Below, piece after piece: positions 43,058 to 51,362 of a stretch of 64,000 bases of DNA. The translations under genes and the position numbers were made by a program. The notes below the pieces were generated by a model that searched no databases, was not told the DNA's origin, and worked only from the letters and a program-made list of their open reading frames with translations. Source of the DNA: Trinickia fusca (GTDB taxonomy: Bacteria; Pseudomonadota; Gammaproteobacteria; Burkholderiales; Burkholderiaceae). Position 1 is the stretch's first letter; every line of letters begins with the position of its first letter. The DNA lies in assembly GCF_003628145.1 (NCBI RefSeq), contig NZ_RBZV01000010.1, positions 124,623 to 188,622 on the forward strand, given 5' to 3'.

Positions 43058-44029
43058 TCAGAGGACGACGACCATCTTTCCGCCAGCTTCGTTGGCTTCC
43101 ATCACGCGATGCGCTTCGCGGATTTCATCGAAACCGAACACACGGGACGGCTTTGCCTTGAGACGGCAGGCGGCGACGTCTTCGGCGATCTCTTGAAGCG
43201 GGACATCGGAAAGCGGAAAACCGGGCGTGCCGAACACGAAGCTGGCGAAGAACGTCAGATCGACGCCGCTCGACATTTGCGCCAGCGGATTGAAATCGGC
43301 TATGGGAGCGAGGCCACCGAGCCAGCCTGCAAGACAAGCACGGCCGCCGCGCCGCAACATGGCGAGCGAATCTAGAATCGTACTGTTGCCGACGAGGTCG
43401 AGCACGGCATCGATGCGCTTTGCCTCGGCGATCCGATTCGACAGATCGGGGCCTTCGATCTCGACGCGCGAAGCGCCCAAGCCTTCGAGCATCGCGAAAC
43501 GCGCCGGATTGCGTGTGGTCGCGATGACCTTCGCGCCGGCGTTCACGGCGAGGTTCACTGCAGCCTGCCCGAACGACGACGTCGCGCCGCGGACGACCAC
43601 CGTTTGCCCTTTTTCGATCTCGAGATTGCGGAACAGGCACGTCCACGCAGTCGCATAAGTTTCGGGAATCGCCGCGAGCTCGGCCCATGGCAGGTCGGAC
43701 TCGATCAGCGCCACGTTCGCCACAGGCGCCCGCGTGTATTGCGCATAGCTGCCGTTGATGGTTCGTCCGAGGTCGCCCATCAATGCAGCGACTTTCGCGC
43801 CGACAGGAAATTCGCCGCCAGGACACGACTTCACCACGCCCACGCATTCGATGCCGCTGACCTTGGCAGCCTCGGCCCACTCGCCGCGCCGCATATGCAG
43901 CTCGGCATGGTTGAGACCGAAAGCCTTGATTTCGATGACCACATGCCCTTCCAGTGGCTCGGGTTCCGGCAGTTCCGTATAGACGAGGCTATCGAGGCCG
44001 CCGAACTTTTCGAGCACGATTGCACGCAT
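43058..44029 (-). CDS. Zinc-free quinone oxidoreductase / MDR-family reductase
   Basis: 323 residues, GGAGAAG ribosome site. Medium-chain dehydrogenase/reductase pattern: VLEKFGGLDSL, GLNHAELHMRRGEW, IECVGVV, then Rossmann VVVRGATSSFGQAAVNLAV and VIATTRNPAR. The structural zinc Cys cluster and catalytic zinc ligands are absent, as in QOR/zeta-crystallin types. NADPH-dependent reduction of quinones or enones is likely. It ends convergent with the LysR gene and lies upstream of no obvious partner. Confidence 0.88.
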   Translation of the reverse strand: MRAIVLEKFGGLDSLVYTELPEPEPLEGHVVIEIKAFGLNHAELHMRRGEWAEAAKVSGIECVGVVKSCPGGEFPVGAKVAALMGDLGRTINGSYAQYTRAPVANVALIESDLPWAELAAIPETYATAWTCLFRNLEIEKGQTVVVRGATSSFGQAAVNLAVNAGAKVIATTRNPARFAMLEGLGASRVEIEGPDLSNRIAEAKRIDAVLDLVGNSTILDSLAMLRRGGRACLAGWLGGLAPIADFNPLAQMSSGVDLTFFASFVFGTPGFPLSDVPLQEIAEDVAACRLKAKPSRVFGFDEIREAHRVMEANEAGGKMVVVL

Positions 44030-44086
44030 GACTCTTCTCCATAACGTTTGATGGCACTGCAGTTGATGCTGACGAGGCGCTATACG

Positions 44087-44941
44087 TCAGCGAATGAGGA
44101 ATTCGGAAATGGCCGCGGCGATCTCCTCGGCGTGCGTTTCCAGCGCGAAATGTCCAGTGTCGAAGAAGCGCACTACTGCACCCGGTATGTCGCGCCGGAA
44201 TGCCTCGGCGCCAGCCGGCAAGAAGAACGGATCATTCTTTCCCCACACGGCGAGCAAGGGTGGCTGATGAGTGCGGAAATACTGTTGAAATGCGGGGTAC
44301 AGCGCGACGTTGCTGCGGTAGTCGCCGAACAGATCGAGCTGAACCTCGTCCGCGCCCGGTCGCCTCAGATAGAAGTCGTCGAGCGAGTAGCCGTCCGGTG
44401 ACACGCGAGTCTTGTCGTGAACGCCATGCGTGTATTGCCAGACAGTCGTTTCGTGCGTGAGCAGCGCGCGAAGGGCCTCGCGATTGGCGCTCGAAGCATC
44501 CTGCCAATACGCGCGGATCGGATTCCAGCCCTCGCTCAACCCTTCTTCGTAAGCGTTGCCGTTCTGCGAAATGATCGCGGCGATCCGTTCGGGATGTTTG
44601 AGCGCAAGCCGGAAACCGGTCGGCGCACCGTAGTCGAACACGTAGACCGCAAAGCGATCGAAACCGATCACCTCAGTGAAGCGGTCGATGACGTCGGCGA
44701 TGTTGTCGAACGTGTACACAAATCGGCTCCGACTCGGCATGTCCGACTGTCCGAAGCCGGGCAGATCCGGAGCAACGATGTGAAACCGGTCCGCGAGCTT
44801 TGGGATCAAGTCGCGGAACATGTGGCTCGCACTCGGAAAACCGTGCAGGAGCAGGAGTTTCGGAGCGCCCGATCGACCGGCTTCGCGATAGAAGACCTTG
44901 AAACCGTCGACGTCGGCATGGCGATAGGCAATAGAGGCCAT
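44087..44941 (-). CDS. Alpha/beta hydrolase, epoxide hydrolase/dehalogenase-like
   Basis: 284 residues from ATG 44941 behind GAGGGAAA. Alpha/beta-hydrolase fold: LLLLHGFPSASHMFRDLIP oxyanion loop, APDLPGFGQSDMP, nucleophile elbow VFDYGAPTG with Asp as nucleophile (rather than Ser), and the C-terminal DTGHFALE His. Asp nucleophiles are typical of epoxide hydrolases and haloalkane dehalogenases. The duplicated operator and CGNR regulator are divergent, which suggests it is the regulated gene. Confidence 0.9.
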   Translation of the reverse strand: MASIAYRHADVDGFKVFYREAGRSGAPKLLLLHGFPSASHMFRDLIPKLADRFHIVAPDLPGFGQSDMPSRSRFVYTFDNIADVIDRFTEVIGFDRFAVYVFDYGAPTGFRLALKHPERIAAIISQNGNAYEEGLSEGWNPIRAYWQDASSANREALRALLTHETTVWQYTHGVHDKTRVSPDGYSLDDFYLRRPGADEVQLDLFGDYRSNVALYPAFQQYFRTHQPPLLAVWGKNDPFFLPAGAEAFRRDIPGAVVRFFDTGHFALETHAEEIAAAISEFLIR

Positions 44942-45041
44942 GGTTTCCCTCTTCAGATAAGCAGAACTAAACAAGTGATGAACGCCGGCGTCCGGCTATC
45001 AGCACGGCAGGTCGCTGACGCTCACACATCGGCGGCACGAA

Positions 45042-45116
45042 ATGTAACCTCTCAAGCTACGCTTTAAAGGTTACTTATGGCTTATGTAACTTGTCAAGCG
45101 CATTTTTAGTGGTTAC
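45042..45116. repeat. Tandem duplicated 33-bp operator-like element
   Basis: ATGTAAC-N20-GGTTAC occurs at 45042-45074 and again at 45084-45116, period 42 bases (four helical turns). Each copy is itself an inverted GTAAC/GTTAC repeat and shares an internal TCAAGC. It fills the divergent region between the alpha/beta hydrolase and the CGNR regulator, so it is most simply the regulator's operator. Confidence 0.7.
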
Positions 45117-45152
45117 GATGAACGCATCGTTACTTCACATTCATCATGAGAG

Positions 45153-45785
45153 ATGGACTACCGTCAGATTCCCGCGATATTCGTGGCCGATGCCCCGGGC
45201 CTCGATTTCCTGAACTCGGTTGCAACGCCGGTGGATGAGGAAGTCGACTGGATCAGAGACGGGGACGGCTTGCTGACCTGGTTGGAACAGGCAGGGCTGG
45301 TGCCTTGCGCCGTGCTCGCGACAATACGAACGCGGTCGACGCCGGCTCAACTCGACGCCGTTGCGGAGCAGGCGCGCGCGCTGCGGGAGTGGTTCAGGGG
45401 ATTTGTCCAGAAGCGAAAGGGGCGGCCGTTAGTCGCCAGGGATGTGCGTGAGCTGGAGCCACTGAATCAACTGCTCGAGCGGGACGAACGAAATGGCGAA
45501 GTCGTCGCTGAGGTCACGAATGGCGTGACGACGTTTGAATTTCGTGAGAATCGACGCTGGCAATCACCGGAGTCGTTGCTGATGCCCATAGCCGAGGTGT
45601 TGGCGAAACTCGTGTGTGAAGAGGATTTCACGCACGTGAAGGCGTGCGAAGGTCCACGGTGCACGTTGATGTTTGCCGATCACACGCGAGGCCACGCGCG
45701 CCGGTGGTGCAGCATGGCGATCTGCGGGAACCGTGCGAAGGTTGCAGCGCACCGGAAGCGGCTCAAGGAACAGGAGAACGGCTGA
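45153..45785 (+). CDS. CGNR zinc-finger / ABATE-domain regulator
   Basis: 210 residues. N-terminal ABATE domain (PGLDFLNSVATP, WLEQAGLVP) and a C-terminal CGNR zinc finger: CEGPRCTLMFADHTRGHARRWCSMAICGNRAKVAAHRKR in consecutive blocks (four Cys and the CGNR motif). These proteins are stress- or drug-responsive transcription factors in many bacteria. ABATE may bind a ligand. Its promoter holds the duplicated 33-bp element, so autoregulation and control of the divergent hydrolase are likely. Confidence 0.9.
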   Translation: MDYRQIPAIFVADAPGLDFLNSVATPVDEEVDWIRDGDGLLTWLEQAGLVPCAVLATIRTRSTPAQLDAVAEQARALREWFRGFVQKRKGRPLVARDVRELEPLNQLLERDERNGEVVAEVTNGVTTFEFRENRRWQSPESLLMPIAEVLAKLVCEEDFTHVKACEGPRCTLMFADHTRGHARRWCSMAICGNRAKVAAHRKRLKEQENG

Positions 45786-45933
45786 CACGACGGCGGCAGC
45801 GGTAGCAAACCGGCTGTCGTGCTGATCTTCCTTCAGGAGGCTGTCCCCCGCTCCCGGCCGCAGACAGATTTAAAAATGCCTTAGCGCGAAACGCCAACCC
45901 TCATCGATTGGCGCTTCGCGACTGTCCGGCTGA

Positions 45934-47868
45934 CTACGCCGCTCCACCCTGGTTCGTCCAATGCCAGGCCCCACTGCCCCACCAGTTGGACCAAAGGTTA
46001 CCGTCGCTGCCTTTGACAAAGACATAGGGGCGGCCGCCGTCGACCGTGATGGCTCCCACCGCACTTGTAATGCCGACTCCGGGCGGCGTGCCTTGATTGC
46101 TCCAATGCCAAGCCGAGCCATCCCACCAATTTACCCATAGGTTGCCGTCGCTGCCGTGGATAAAGGCGTAAGGTCGGCCGCCATCAACTGTGATGGCCCC
46201 CACCGCGCTTGCGATGCCTGCGCCGCTCGGTCGTCCCTGGTTGCTCCAATGCCAGGCCGAACCATTCCACCAATTGACCCATAGGTTGCCGTCACTTCCT
46301 TGGATAAAGGCATAAGGTCGGCCGCCGTCAACCGTGATGGCCCCCACCGCGCTTGCAATACCGGCACCGCTCGGTTGTCCCTGGTTGCTCCAGCTCCAGG
46401 CTGAGCCGCTCCACCAGTTCACCCAGAGGTTACCGTCGCTAGCTTTGACAAAAGCGTAGGGGCGGCCACCATCGACGGTGATCGCGCCTACCGATTCGAC
46501 GATCGTTGCGCCTTGGGGCTTGCTCTGGTTGCTCCAACTCCAGGCCGAACCGCTCCACCAGTTCACCCAGAGGTTACCGTCGCCACCTTTGACGAAAGCA
46601 TAGGGGCGGCCGCTATCGACGGTGATCGCGCCTACCGCACCGGCAATTGCCGTACCGTCCGGCTTGCCTTGGTTGCTCCAGCTCCAGGCTGATCCGCTCC
46701 ACCAATTCACCCACATATTGCCGTCCGATCCTTGAACGAACAGATAGGGACGGCCGCCGTCTACGGTGGTAGCGCCGACCGTGCTACTGACGGCCACGCC
46801 GCTCGGCCTGCCCTGGTTGGCCCAGTACCAGGCCGAACCGCCCCAGTAGTCGACCCAGACATTGCCGTCGGTGCCCTCCACAAATGCATAGGGGCGGCCG
46901 CCGTCGACCGTAATTACGCCCAGTGCCCGACTGATTCCGGCAGGCATTTCGCTTTCGATCCGCGAAAAAGAAATGATCGACCACATGCCGGCGTCAATGC
47001 CGCATTGGCCATAGCCTATGAGGAAATAGCCGCCCATGCCCCAGCCCGTACCCCAACTGTTCTTGCATAGCCAAGCCTGTTGATTGTCATCGTAGCCAAT
47101 CACGCTGATGCAATGACCGCCTTCGTATGGGGCGCTGCCGTTGTATCGATACACGCCGGACGAATAGCCATAGAAATCGGCGTAGACGGAAAAGCAGGCG
47201 ATCAAAGGGCCTCTCGTCGCAAGCCACTGTTTCATCGCGACGGGAGTCGTCAGGTAACCCGACTGGTTCAATGTGGTCAGTTTGGTTTGCCAGCCGGCGT
47301 TGAGCCGACAGGGCTGATCCCCCGCCTCGTAGGGGAAATACGACTCCGGCGCTACGCCGGTCACTTGGGCATAGTTCAATGCGCTCGCGGGCCACCAACC
47401 CGTTGCACACGTGCGACCGTCCTGCCCCTCCGCACCGCAGTAGAACAGCTGGGCTTCCGACAAGTCCTGCATGGCGTTGCCAAAGACCGAATTCACTGGG
47501 GTCTTGCGCACCACGCGCGCGCTACCGTCCAGGGTGGCGGCCGTCCCGAATGCGACGCAGGAACCGCAACTGCCCTGATCCTTAATCGCACTGATGTAAT
47601 TGTTCCCACCCACGTTGCGCCAATCCCAAGTCAATGGATAGGTCGACTGCGGGCCCGCCGTCACCGCGCCTGTCGGCTGGTAAGCCAAGCTGGCAGTGCG
47701 CTCCCGCTCCGGCAGCGTGGGTTCCCCGGGCCCGGGAACGTAACCCAGCCTGGCCTTTCGTTCCGGCGCGCTCAGATTTAACAATGAAGTCGGTCCTGCT
47801 TGCCAGGTCACACCTTTTTGCTTATTTGTTGCGAGCAAATTGTCCAGAAATACCTGATCAAGAGCCAT
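45934..47868 (-). CDS. Papain-like (C1A) cysteine protease with seven-repeat propeller
   Basis: 644 residues from ATG 47868 (GGAG upstream). N-terminal propeptide-like region, then C1A catalytic domain (about 75-310): KDQGSCGSCVAFG with Cys104, GGHCISVIGYD with His252, CKNSWGTGWGMGGYF with Asn270. No signal peptide is visible. Residues about 317-644 are seven near-identical 47-residue repeats with GAITVDGGRPYAF, GSDGNLWVNWW and SAWxWSNQG, predicted to form a seven-bladed lectin-like propeller (PLL/tectonin type). A chagasin-like inhibitor gene is 169 bases upstream on the same strand, so this is a protease-inhibitor pair. Confidence 0.9.
   Translation of the reverse strand: MALDQVFLDNLLATNKQKGVTWQAGPTSLLNLSAPERKARLGYVPGPGEPTLPERERTASLAYQPTGAVTAGPQSTYPLTWDWRNVGGNNYISAIKDQGSCGSCVAFGTAATLDGSARVVRKTPVNSVFGNAMQDLSEAQLFYCGAEGQDGRTCATGWWPASALNYAQVTGVAPESYFPYEAGDQPCRLNAGWQTKLTTLNQSGYLTTPVAMKQWLATRGPLIACFSVYADFYGYSSGVYRYNGSAPYEGGHCISVIGYDDNQQAWLCKNSWGTGWGMGGYFLIGYGQCGIDAGMWSIISFSRIESEMPAGISRALGVITVDGGRPYAFVEGTDGNVWVDYWGGSAWYWANQGRPSGVAVSSTVGATTVDGGRPYLFVQGSDGNMWVNWWSGSAWSWSNQGKPDGTAIAGAVGAITVDSGRPYAFVKGGDGNLWVNWWSGSAWSWSNQSKPQGATIVESVGAITVDGGRPYAFVKASDGNLWVNWWSGSAWSWSNQGQPSGAGIASAVGAITVDGGRPYAFIQGSDGNLWVNWWNGSAWHWSNQGRPSGAGIASAVGAITVDGGRPYAFIHGSDGNLWVNWWDGSAWHWSNQGTPPGVGITSAVGAITVDGGRPYVFVKGSDGNLWSNWWGSGAWHWTNQGGAA
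45937..46920 (-). repeat. Seven tandem 141-bp protein-coding repeats
   Basis: The 3' half of the cysteine protease gene is made of seven head-to-tail 138-141 bp units coding the propeller blades. The middle units are the most alike at the DNA level, suggesting recent expansion or conversion. Divergence increases toward both ends. Confidence 0.9.
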
Positions 47869-48037
47869 TTTTCGTCTCCATTTCGTTACCAGCAACTGCC
47901 GGGAATCGGCTAGCCGGTCCCTTCAGCATCCGTTTTGCGTAGACTCATGCGTGCACAACCGGCGCATGCCCGTTAATCACATGGCGCACGCCGCTGCCCA
48001 TCCTGACCACTATTTCGAATTAATCACCTCGCGCCTA

Positions 48038-48358
48038 CTAATTCAAAACTTGCACAGTCAGCCGGCAACGCGAAATGACCGAACCCTCGCCTTGCCATTC
48101 TCGCCACAGCTTGGCTCGTATGGAAAACTCACCCGGTTGATCGATCTGGAACACCCAGCGCCGAATCCCCCCGGCACCCGGCGGCGCACCATCCGCCAGC
48201 GCAAGATCGGATGACAGCAAGGTCAGCGCTTGGTCGAAATCGAGTTGCCAGCGATAGCCGGTAGTAGGCGTTTCTTCGAGTTCGAGCGCAAATTCCCCTG
48301 GCGTTGGAAGCACACGCATACTTCCGTCATCGGCCTGACTGAACACCGGTAGCGTCAT
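48038..48358 (-). CDS. Chagasin-family cysteine protease inhibitor (I42)
   Basis: 106 residues from ATG 48358 behind GGAGG. Chagasin marks: LELEETPTTGYRWQLDF near residue 30-45 (the NPTTGY loop, here TPTTGY), SSDLALADGAPPGAGGIRRWVF, and GEFSIRAKLWREW for the RPW-like loop. Chagasin-like proteins inhibit papain-type proteases with nanomolar affinity by wedging three loops into the active site. No signal peptide. It precedes the C1A protease on the same strand, presumably to guard the producing cell. Confidence 0.85.
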   Translation of the reverse strand: MTLPVFSQADDGSMRVLPTPGEFALELEETPTTGYRWQLDFDQALTLLSSDLALADGAPPGAGGIRRWVFQIDQPGEFSIRAKLWREWQGEGSVISRCRLTVQVLN

Positions 48359-48703
48359 GGCGAACCTCCGCGTCGAAACGGGCATACCCGAAGGTCTGGA
48401 GATCGAGAAGTGCTCGGGCACACCGACCATCAAACAAAACAAAATTTCCGTCGAACGTTTGATTGATTTATCGACCGTAACGCGCAAAGCCCTCGACCTG
48501 CCTCGAGCAAACTTCGATTCGCATCGGAAATATATTTTTTTGCAAATTATCGTACATGAAATCGACGCATGCCACTGTCACTTTTAGCTGATTTAGTCAC
48601 TGCGCATCATTTTTTAATGAAGTATTGATTTTCGAAGTACTGTCACGCCAATCCGCTTCTCGGCAGGCACGCGTTCATCGTTCCAACGAGTGAGTGAGTC
48701 GTA

Positions 48704-48892
48704 ATGGGCCTGACCGACTTGATCTATTACATTGACCCGGAGGGCGGACCGCTAACGCCCACTGCCGAAGAGCGCCTCAACCGACTCCCCGACGGCGCCA
48801 CAAATCTTTCATTTTCATTTCAAATTCCTCACCCCCTCCCCCGCCTAGCCCTCACAAACGTGCATAAAACAGTACCTTGCATAAAACACTAG
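48704..48892 (+). CDS. Possible small hypothetical protein
   Basis: 62 codons from ATG 48704, starting MGLTDLIYYIDPEGG. No recognisable motif. The ribosome site is only a GAGTGAGTGAG stretch upstream, and the C-terminal half runs into the repeated promoter elements. It may be a remnant or spurious. Confidence 0.2.
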   Translation: MGLTDLIYYIDPEGGPLTPTAEERLNRLPDGATNLSFSFQIPHPLPRLALTNVHKTVPCIKH

Positions 48893-48929
48893 TGCCTGCT
48901 ACAGTTCGTGCCATACAAAGTACCTTGCA
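48861..48929. promoter_or_regulatory. Interleaved direct repeats upstream of padR
   Basis: TGCATAAAACA occurs at 48861-48871 and 48878-48888 (17-base period), and AGTACCTTGCA occurs at 48871-48881 and 48919-48929. The block ends 30 bases before the PadR start and may be a PadR operator array. Confidence 0.5.
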
Positions 48930-48958
48930 ATGCACAACACAGAGCGCAGTTAAGCCGA

Positions 48959-49300
48959 ATGAAGACCCAACTAAAGAAAGGCACGCTCGACATGTGTGTA
49001 CTCGCCGTACTCGCCCGTGGTGACAGCTATGCCTACGAACTCGTATCGACGTTGTCGCAGACGATGGAGATCAGCGAAGGCACGATCTACCCGCTCATGC
49101 GCCGCTTGCAGGCCGAAGCGTGGGTATCGACCTACCTGGTCGAGTCGAGCTCGGGGCCACCGCGCAAGTACTACTCGCTGACGGCCGTGGGCCGCCGCAG
49201 CCTCGAGGACATGCAGGAAGAATGGAGCAGTTTCGTCGACGAAGTGAATAGCGTGCTCGGCGTGTCCGGCACGATGCATAAGAAAGGGGAACAGCAATGA
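48959..49300 (+). CDS. PadR-family transcriptional regulator
   Basis: 113 residues from ATG 48959. PadR winged helix: MKTQLKKGTLDMCVLAVLARGDSYAYELVSTL in two blocks, SEGTIYPLMRRLQAEAWVSTYL, SSGPPRKYYSLTAVGRRSL. PadR proteins are repressors that respond to envelope stress or phenolics, and this short type typically pairs with DUF1700 membrane proteins. Overlaps the DUF1700 gene as ATGA. Confidence 0.93.
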   Translation: MKTQLKKGTLDMCVLAVLARGDSYAYELVSTLSQTMEISEGTIYPLMRRLQAEAWVSTYLVESSSGPPRKYYSLTAVGRRSLEDMQEEWSSFVDEVNSVLGVSGTMHKKGEQQ

Positions 49301-50481
49301 AGCAGGAGGCATTCATCCAGCAGTTGCGGCAGGCGCTCGAGGGCCTGCCCAAGCACGCCGTCGACGAGATCGTGGCCGACTATCGCGAGTACATCGGTGA
49401 TGCACTGGCCGCCGGTCGCAGCGAAGAGGACGTCATTGCCGCGCTCGGCGACCCGGCCAAGCTCGCCCGCGAGCTCAAGGCACAGGCCAGCTACCGTCAA
49501 TGGCAGCAAAGTCGCTCGTTCGGCAATCTGGCCCACGTGATCGTATCGATCGCGGGGCTCGGTCTGCGCAATGTCCTGCTGCTGGTGCCATTCATGCTCT
49601 ATCTGGTCGTGCTGACTGTCGGCTACGCGATCTCGAGCGCGCTGACGATCGCCGGGCTCGTGGCCGTCGTTGGCCTGGGCAGCCATTACATGTTCGGCTG
49701 GCCTGCACTCGATTCAACACCGATCAACGTCACGACGCAGGGCCACCGCCAAAGCAAGAACGTTGCAGAAGCCGCCGGCGACGCATTGAGCGCCCAGAGC
49801 GATATCAAGGACGTGAAGGTCGTCGGCGATCGCCTCGTGCTGAAGCTGCGCGACGGCAGCAAAGCGTCGATCCTCACGCACTCGGGCACGATCGTCATCA
49901 AGAACGAAGACGGCCAGAACAAAGTGGTCGCGCTCGGCAGCGGCGTGCTGGATTCGCTGACGAAGACCGACGACGGCACCTACAGCATCCGCACGGCTGA
50001 TGTGGTGGTGTTCAAGCTGAAAGACGACGATGACAACTCTGTATCCATCGTGCACGGTTCGAACAACTCGTTCATCTGGGACATCCGCGACGACAATGCC
50101 GACAACGGCCACGTCCGTTTCGAGCAGGATGCGCAAGGCACTCCGAAGAACGTGACGCTCGATAGCGGCGACGAGTCGGTTTCCATCGATGGAGCCAACG
50201 GCCTCTCCGTCAAGAGCGGTGACGATTCGGTCGTCATCAACGGGGCTAGCGGCCTTTCCGTCAACAGCGGCAACCAATCGGTTCACATCGGCGGGCTCAA
50301 GGGAGCAACGCTGGCAGGCATCGGATTCATCTATGCAGTCGCCTTGCTGATCGGCGGCGTGCTCGGCCTGTCGCTGTGCATATGGCTGACCCGCGCCACC
50401 TGGCGCGCCCTCGCCCGCTACGTGCACCGCCAGATCGATGCAATTACGGCACGGCTCGACGGTCGCGAACAACAGGCCTGA
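49297..50481 (+). CDS. DUF1700 membrane protein with beta-helix-like repeats
   Basis: 394 residues. N-terminal DUF1700 helical domain (FIQQLRQALEGLP, DYREYIGDALAAGRSEEDVIAALGDP), two or three transmembrane helices (about 77-130), then a long Asp/Ser/Gly-rich strand region resembling the DUF4097 adhesin-like domain (160-335), a final transmembrane helix (about 340-365) and a basic tail. It probably works with PadR as a two-gene envelope-response unit. Function unproven. Confidence 0.8.
   Translation: MKQEAFIQQLRQALEGLPKHAVDEIVADYREYIGDALAAGRSEEDVIAALGDPAKLARELKAQASYRQWQQSRSFGNLAHVIVSIAGLGLRNVLLLVPFMLYLVVLTVGYAISSALTIAGLVAVVGLGSHYMFGWPALDSTPINVTTQGHRQSKNVAEAAGDALSAQSDIKDVKVVGDRLVLKLRDGSKASILTHSGTIVIKNEDGQNKVVALGSGVLDSLTKTDDGTYSIRTADVVVFKLKDDDDNSVSIVHGSNNSFIWDIRDDNADNGHVRFEQDAQGTPKNVTLDSGDESVSIDGANGLSVKSGDDSVVINGASGLSVNSGNQSVHIGGLKGATLAGIGFIYAVALLIGGVLGLSLCIWLTRATWRALARYVHRQIDAITARLDGREQQA
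50164..50299 (+). repeat. Three short coding repeats in the DUF1700 gene
   Basis: The DNA codes three tandem 16-17 residue units, DSGDESVSIDGANGLSVK, SGDDSVVINGASGLSVN and SGNQSVHIGGLKG, giving regular beta turns near the end of the outer domain. Confidence 0.7.
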
Positions 50482-50564
50482 TTCGCACCATCGAGCGGTT
50501 TGACAAAACGCAGTAGAGCGAAGGTCGGCATGGCGCCGACCGGACCAACCACCTAGGAGTCCTT

Positions 50565-51353
50565 ATGAACCTCCACTATCTGACCCATATTTCGAAGGTA
50601 ACACGCCGTCGTCCCGCGCCCGCTCCGGTGCATCTCGACGGCCTGCAGCTCGACGCGATGTTCGTGATGGATTGGCTCGCGCTCGGTTGGCGTGCGGTAC
50701 GTGCCCAACCGCTGCTGTGGTTCGCCGCGATGCTCGTGTGCTCCGCTTGTGCCTTCGCTTGCAAGTTCGTGCCGCTCGTACGGCCGCTCATCGTGCTGAT
50801 CGCCCCGCTCGTCGTCGGCGCGCTGATGGTGGCGCAAGAGCGCCTGCGCATCGGCCGCCCTGCTTCGCTGCGTGAGATCGGCGCGGCCATCAGCCGTCAT
50901 CACAACGCATTGCTCGCAATCGGGCTCGCCAGCGGCGCGATCATCGTGCTCGGCTATGTGCTCGTGATCGCCGCGCTGCATACGTCGTTCGTGCAATCGT
51001 TCGTCGTCAACGGCGTACATCACCTGTCGATCAGCTACGGTGGTAATGGTGTGCGCGGCATCGTCGCGACGCTCGTGGCCGTGCCAGTCTTCACGGTCGC
51101 CCTGGGTGCGGCGTGGTTCGCCCCGGCGCTCGTCGTGCTGCACGGTGCCTCACCGCTCGATGCGATGGTGGCCAGCCTGCACGGCGTAGCGCGCAACTGG
51201 CGCACGACGCTGATCTTCGTGGTCGCGCTGACCGATGCCGTCCTGCTCGCACCGCACATCCCGCTGATCGCGAGCGCGCTCATGCTGACGCCGCTGATGC
51301 TGCTGTCGATCTACGGCGGCTACCGCGACCTCTACACCGCGCCTACCGTGTAA
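50565..51353 (+). CDS. BPSS1780-type multipass membrane protein
   Basis: 262 residues. N-terminal cytoplasmic part, then about six hydrophobic helices with the family motif FVMDWLALGWRAVRAQPLLWF. Similar proteins (BPSS1780 type) are common in Burkholderia and of unknown role. 83 bases after the DUF1700 gene and likely co-transcribed. Confidence 0.75.
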   Translation: MNLHYLTHISKVTRRRPAPAPVHLDGLQLDAMFVMDWLALGWRAVRAQPLLWFAAMLVCSACAFACKFVPLVRPLIVLIAPLVVGALMVAQERLRIGRPASLREIGAAISRHHNALLAIGLASGAIIVLGYVLVIAALHTSFVQSFVVNGVHHLSISYGGNGVRGIVATLVAVPVFTVALGAAWFAPALVVLHGASPLDAMVASLHGVARNWRTTLIFVVALTDAVLLAPHIPLIASALMLTPLMLLSIYGGYRDLYTAPTV

Positions 51354-51362
51354 ACTCGCTGC

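Larger units (their letters stand above)
48359..48958. other. AT-rich intergenic region
   Basis: About 600 bases without a confident gene. AT-rich near 48520-48640, then GC-rich. It contains a weak small reading frame at 48704 and the duplicated elements at 48861-48929. It should include the promoter of the inhibitor/protease unit and of the PadR operon. Confidence 0.5.

Noticed and set aside
45937-46920. Tandem repeats considered as a CRISPR array or minisatellite
   Set aside because: Units are 141 bp, in frame and code beta-propeller blades with conserved Trp and Gly residues.
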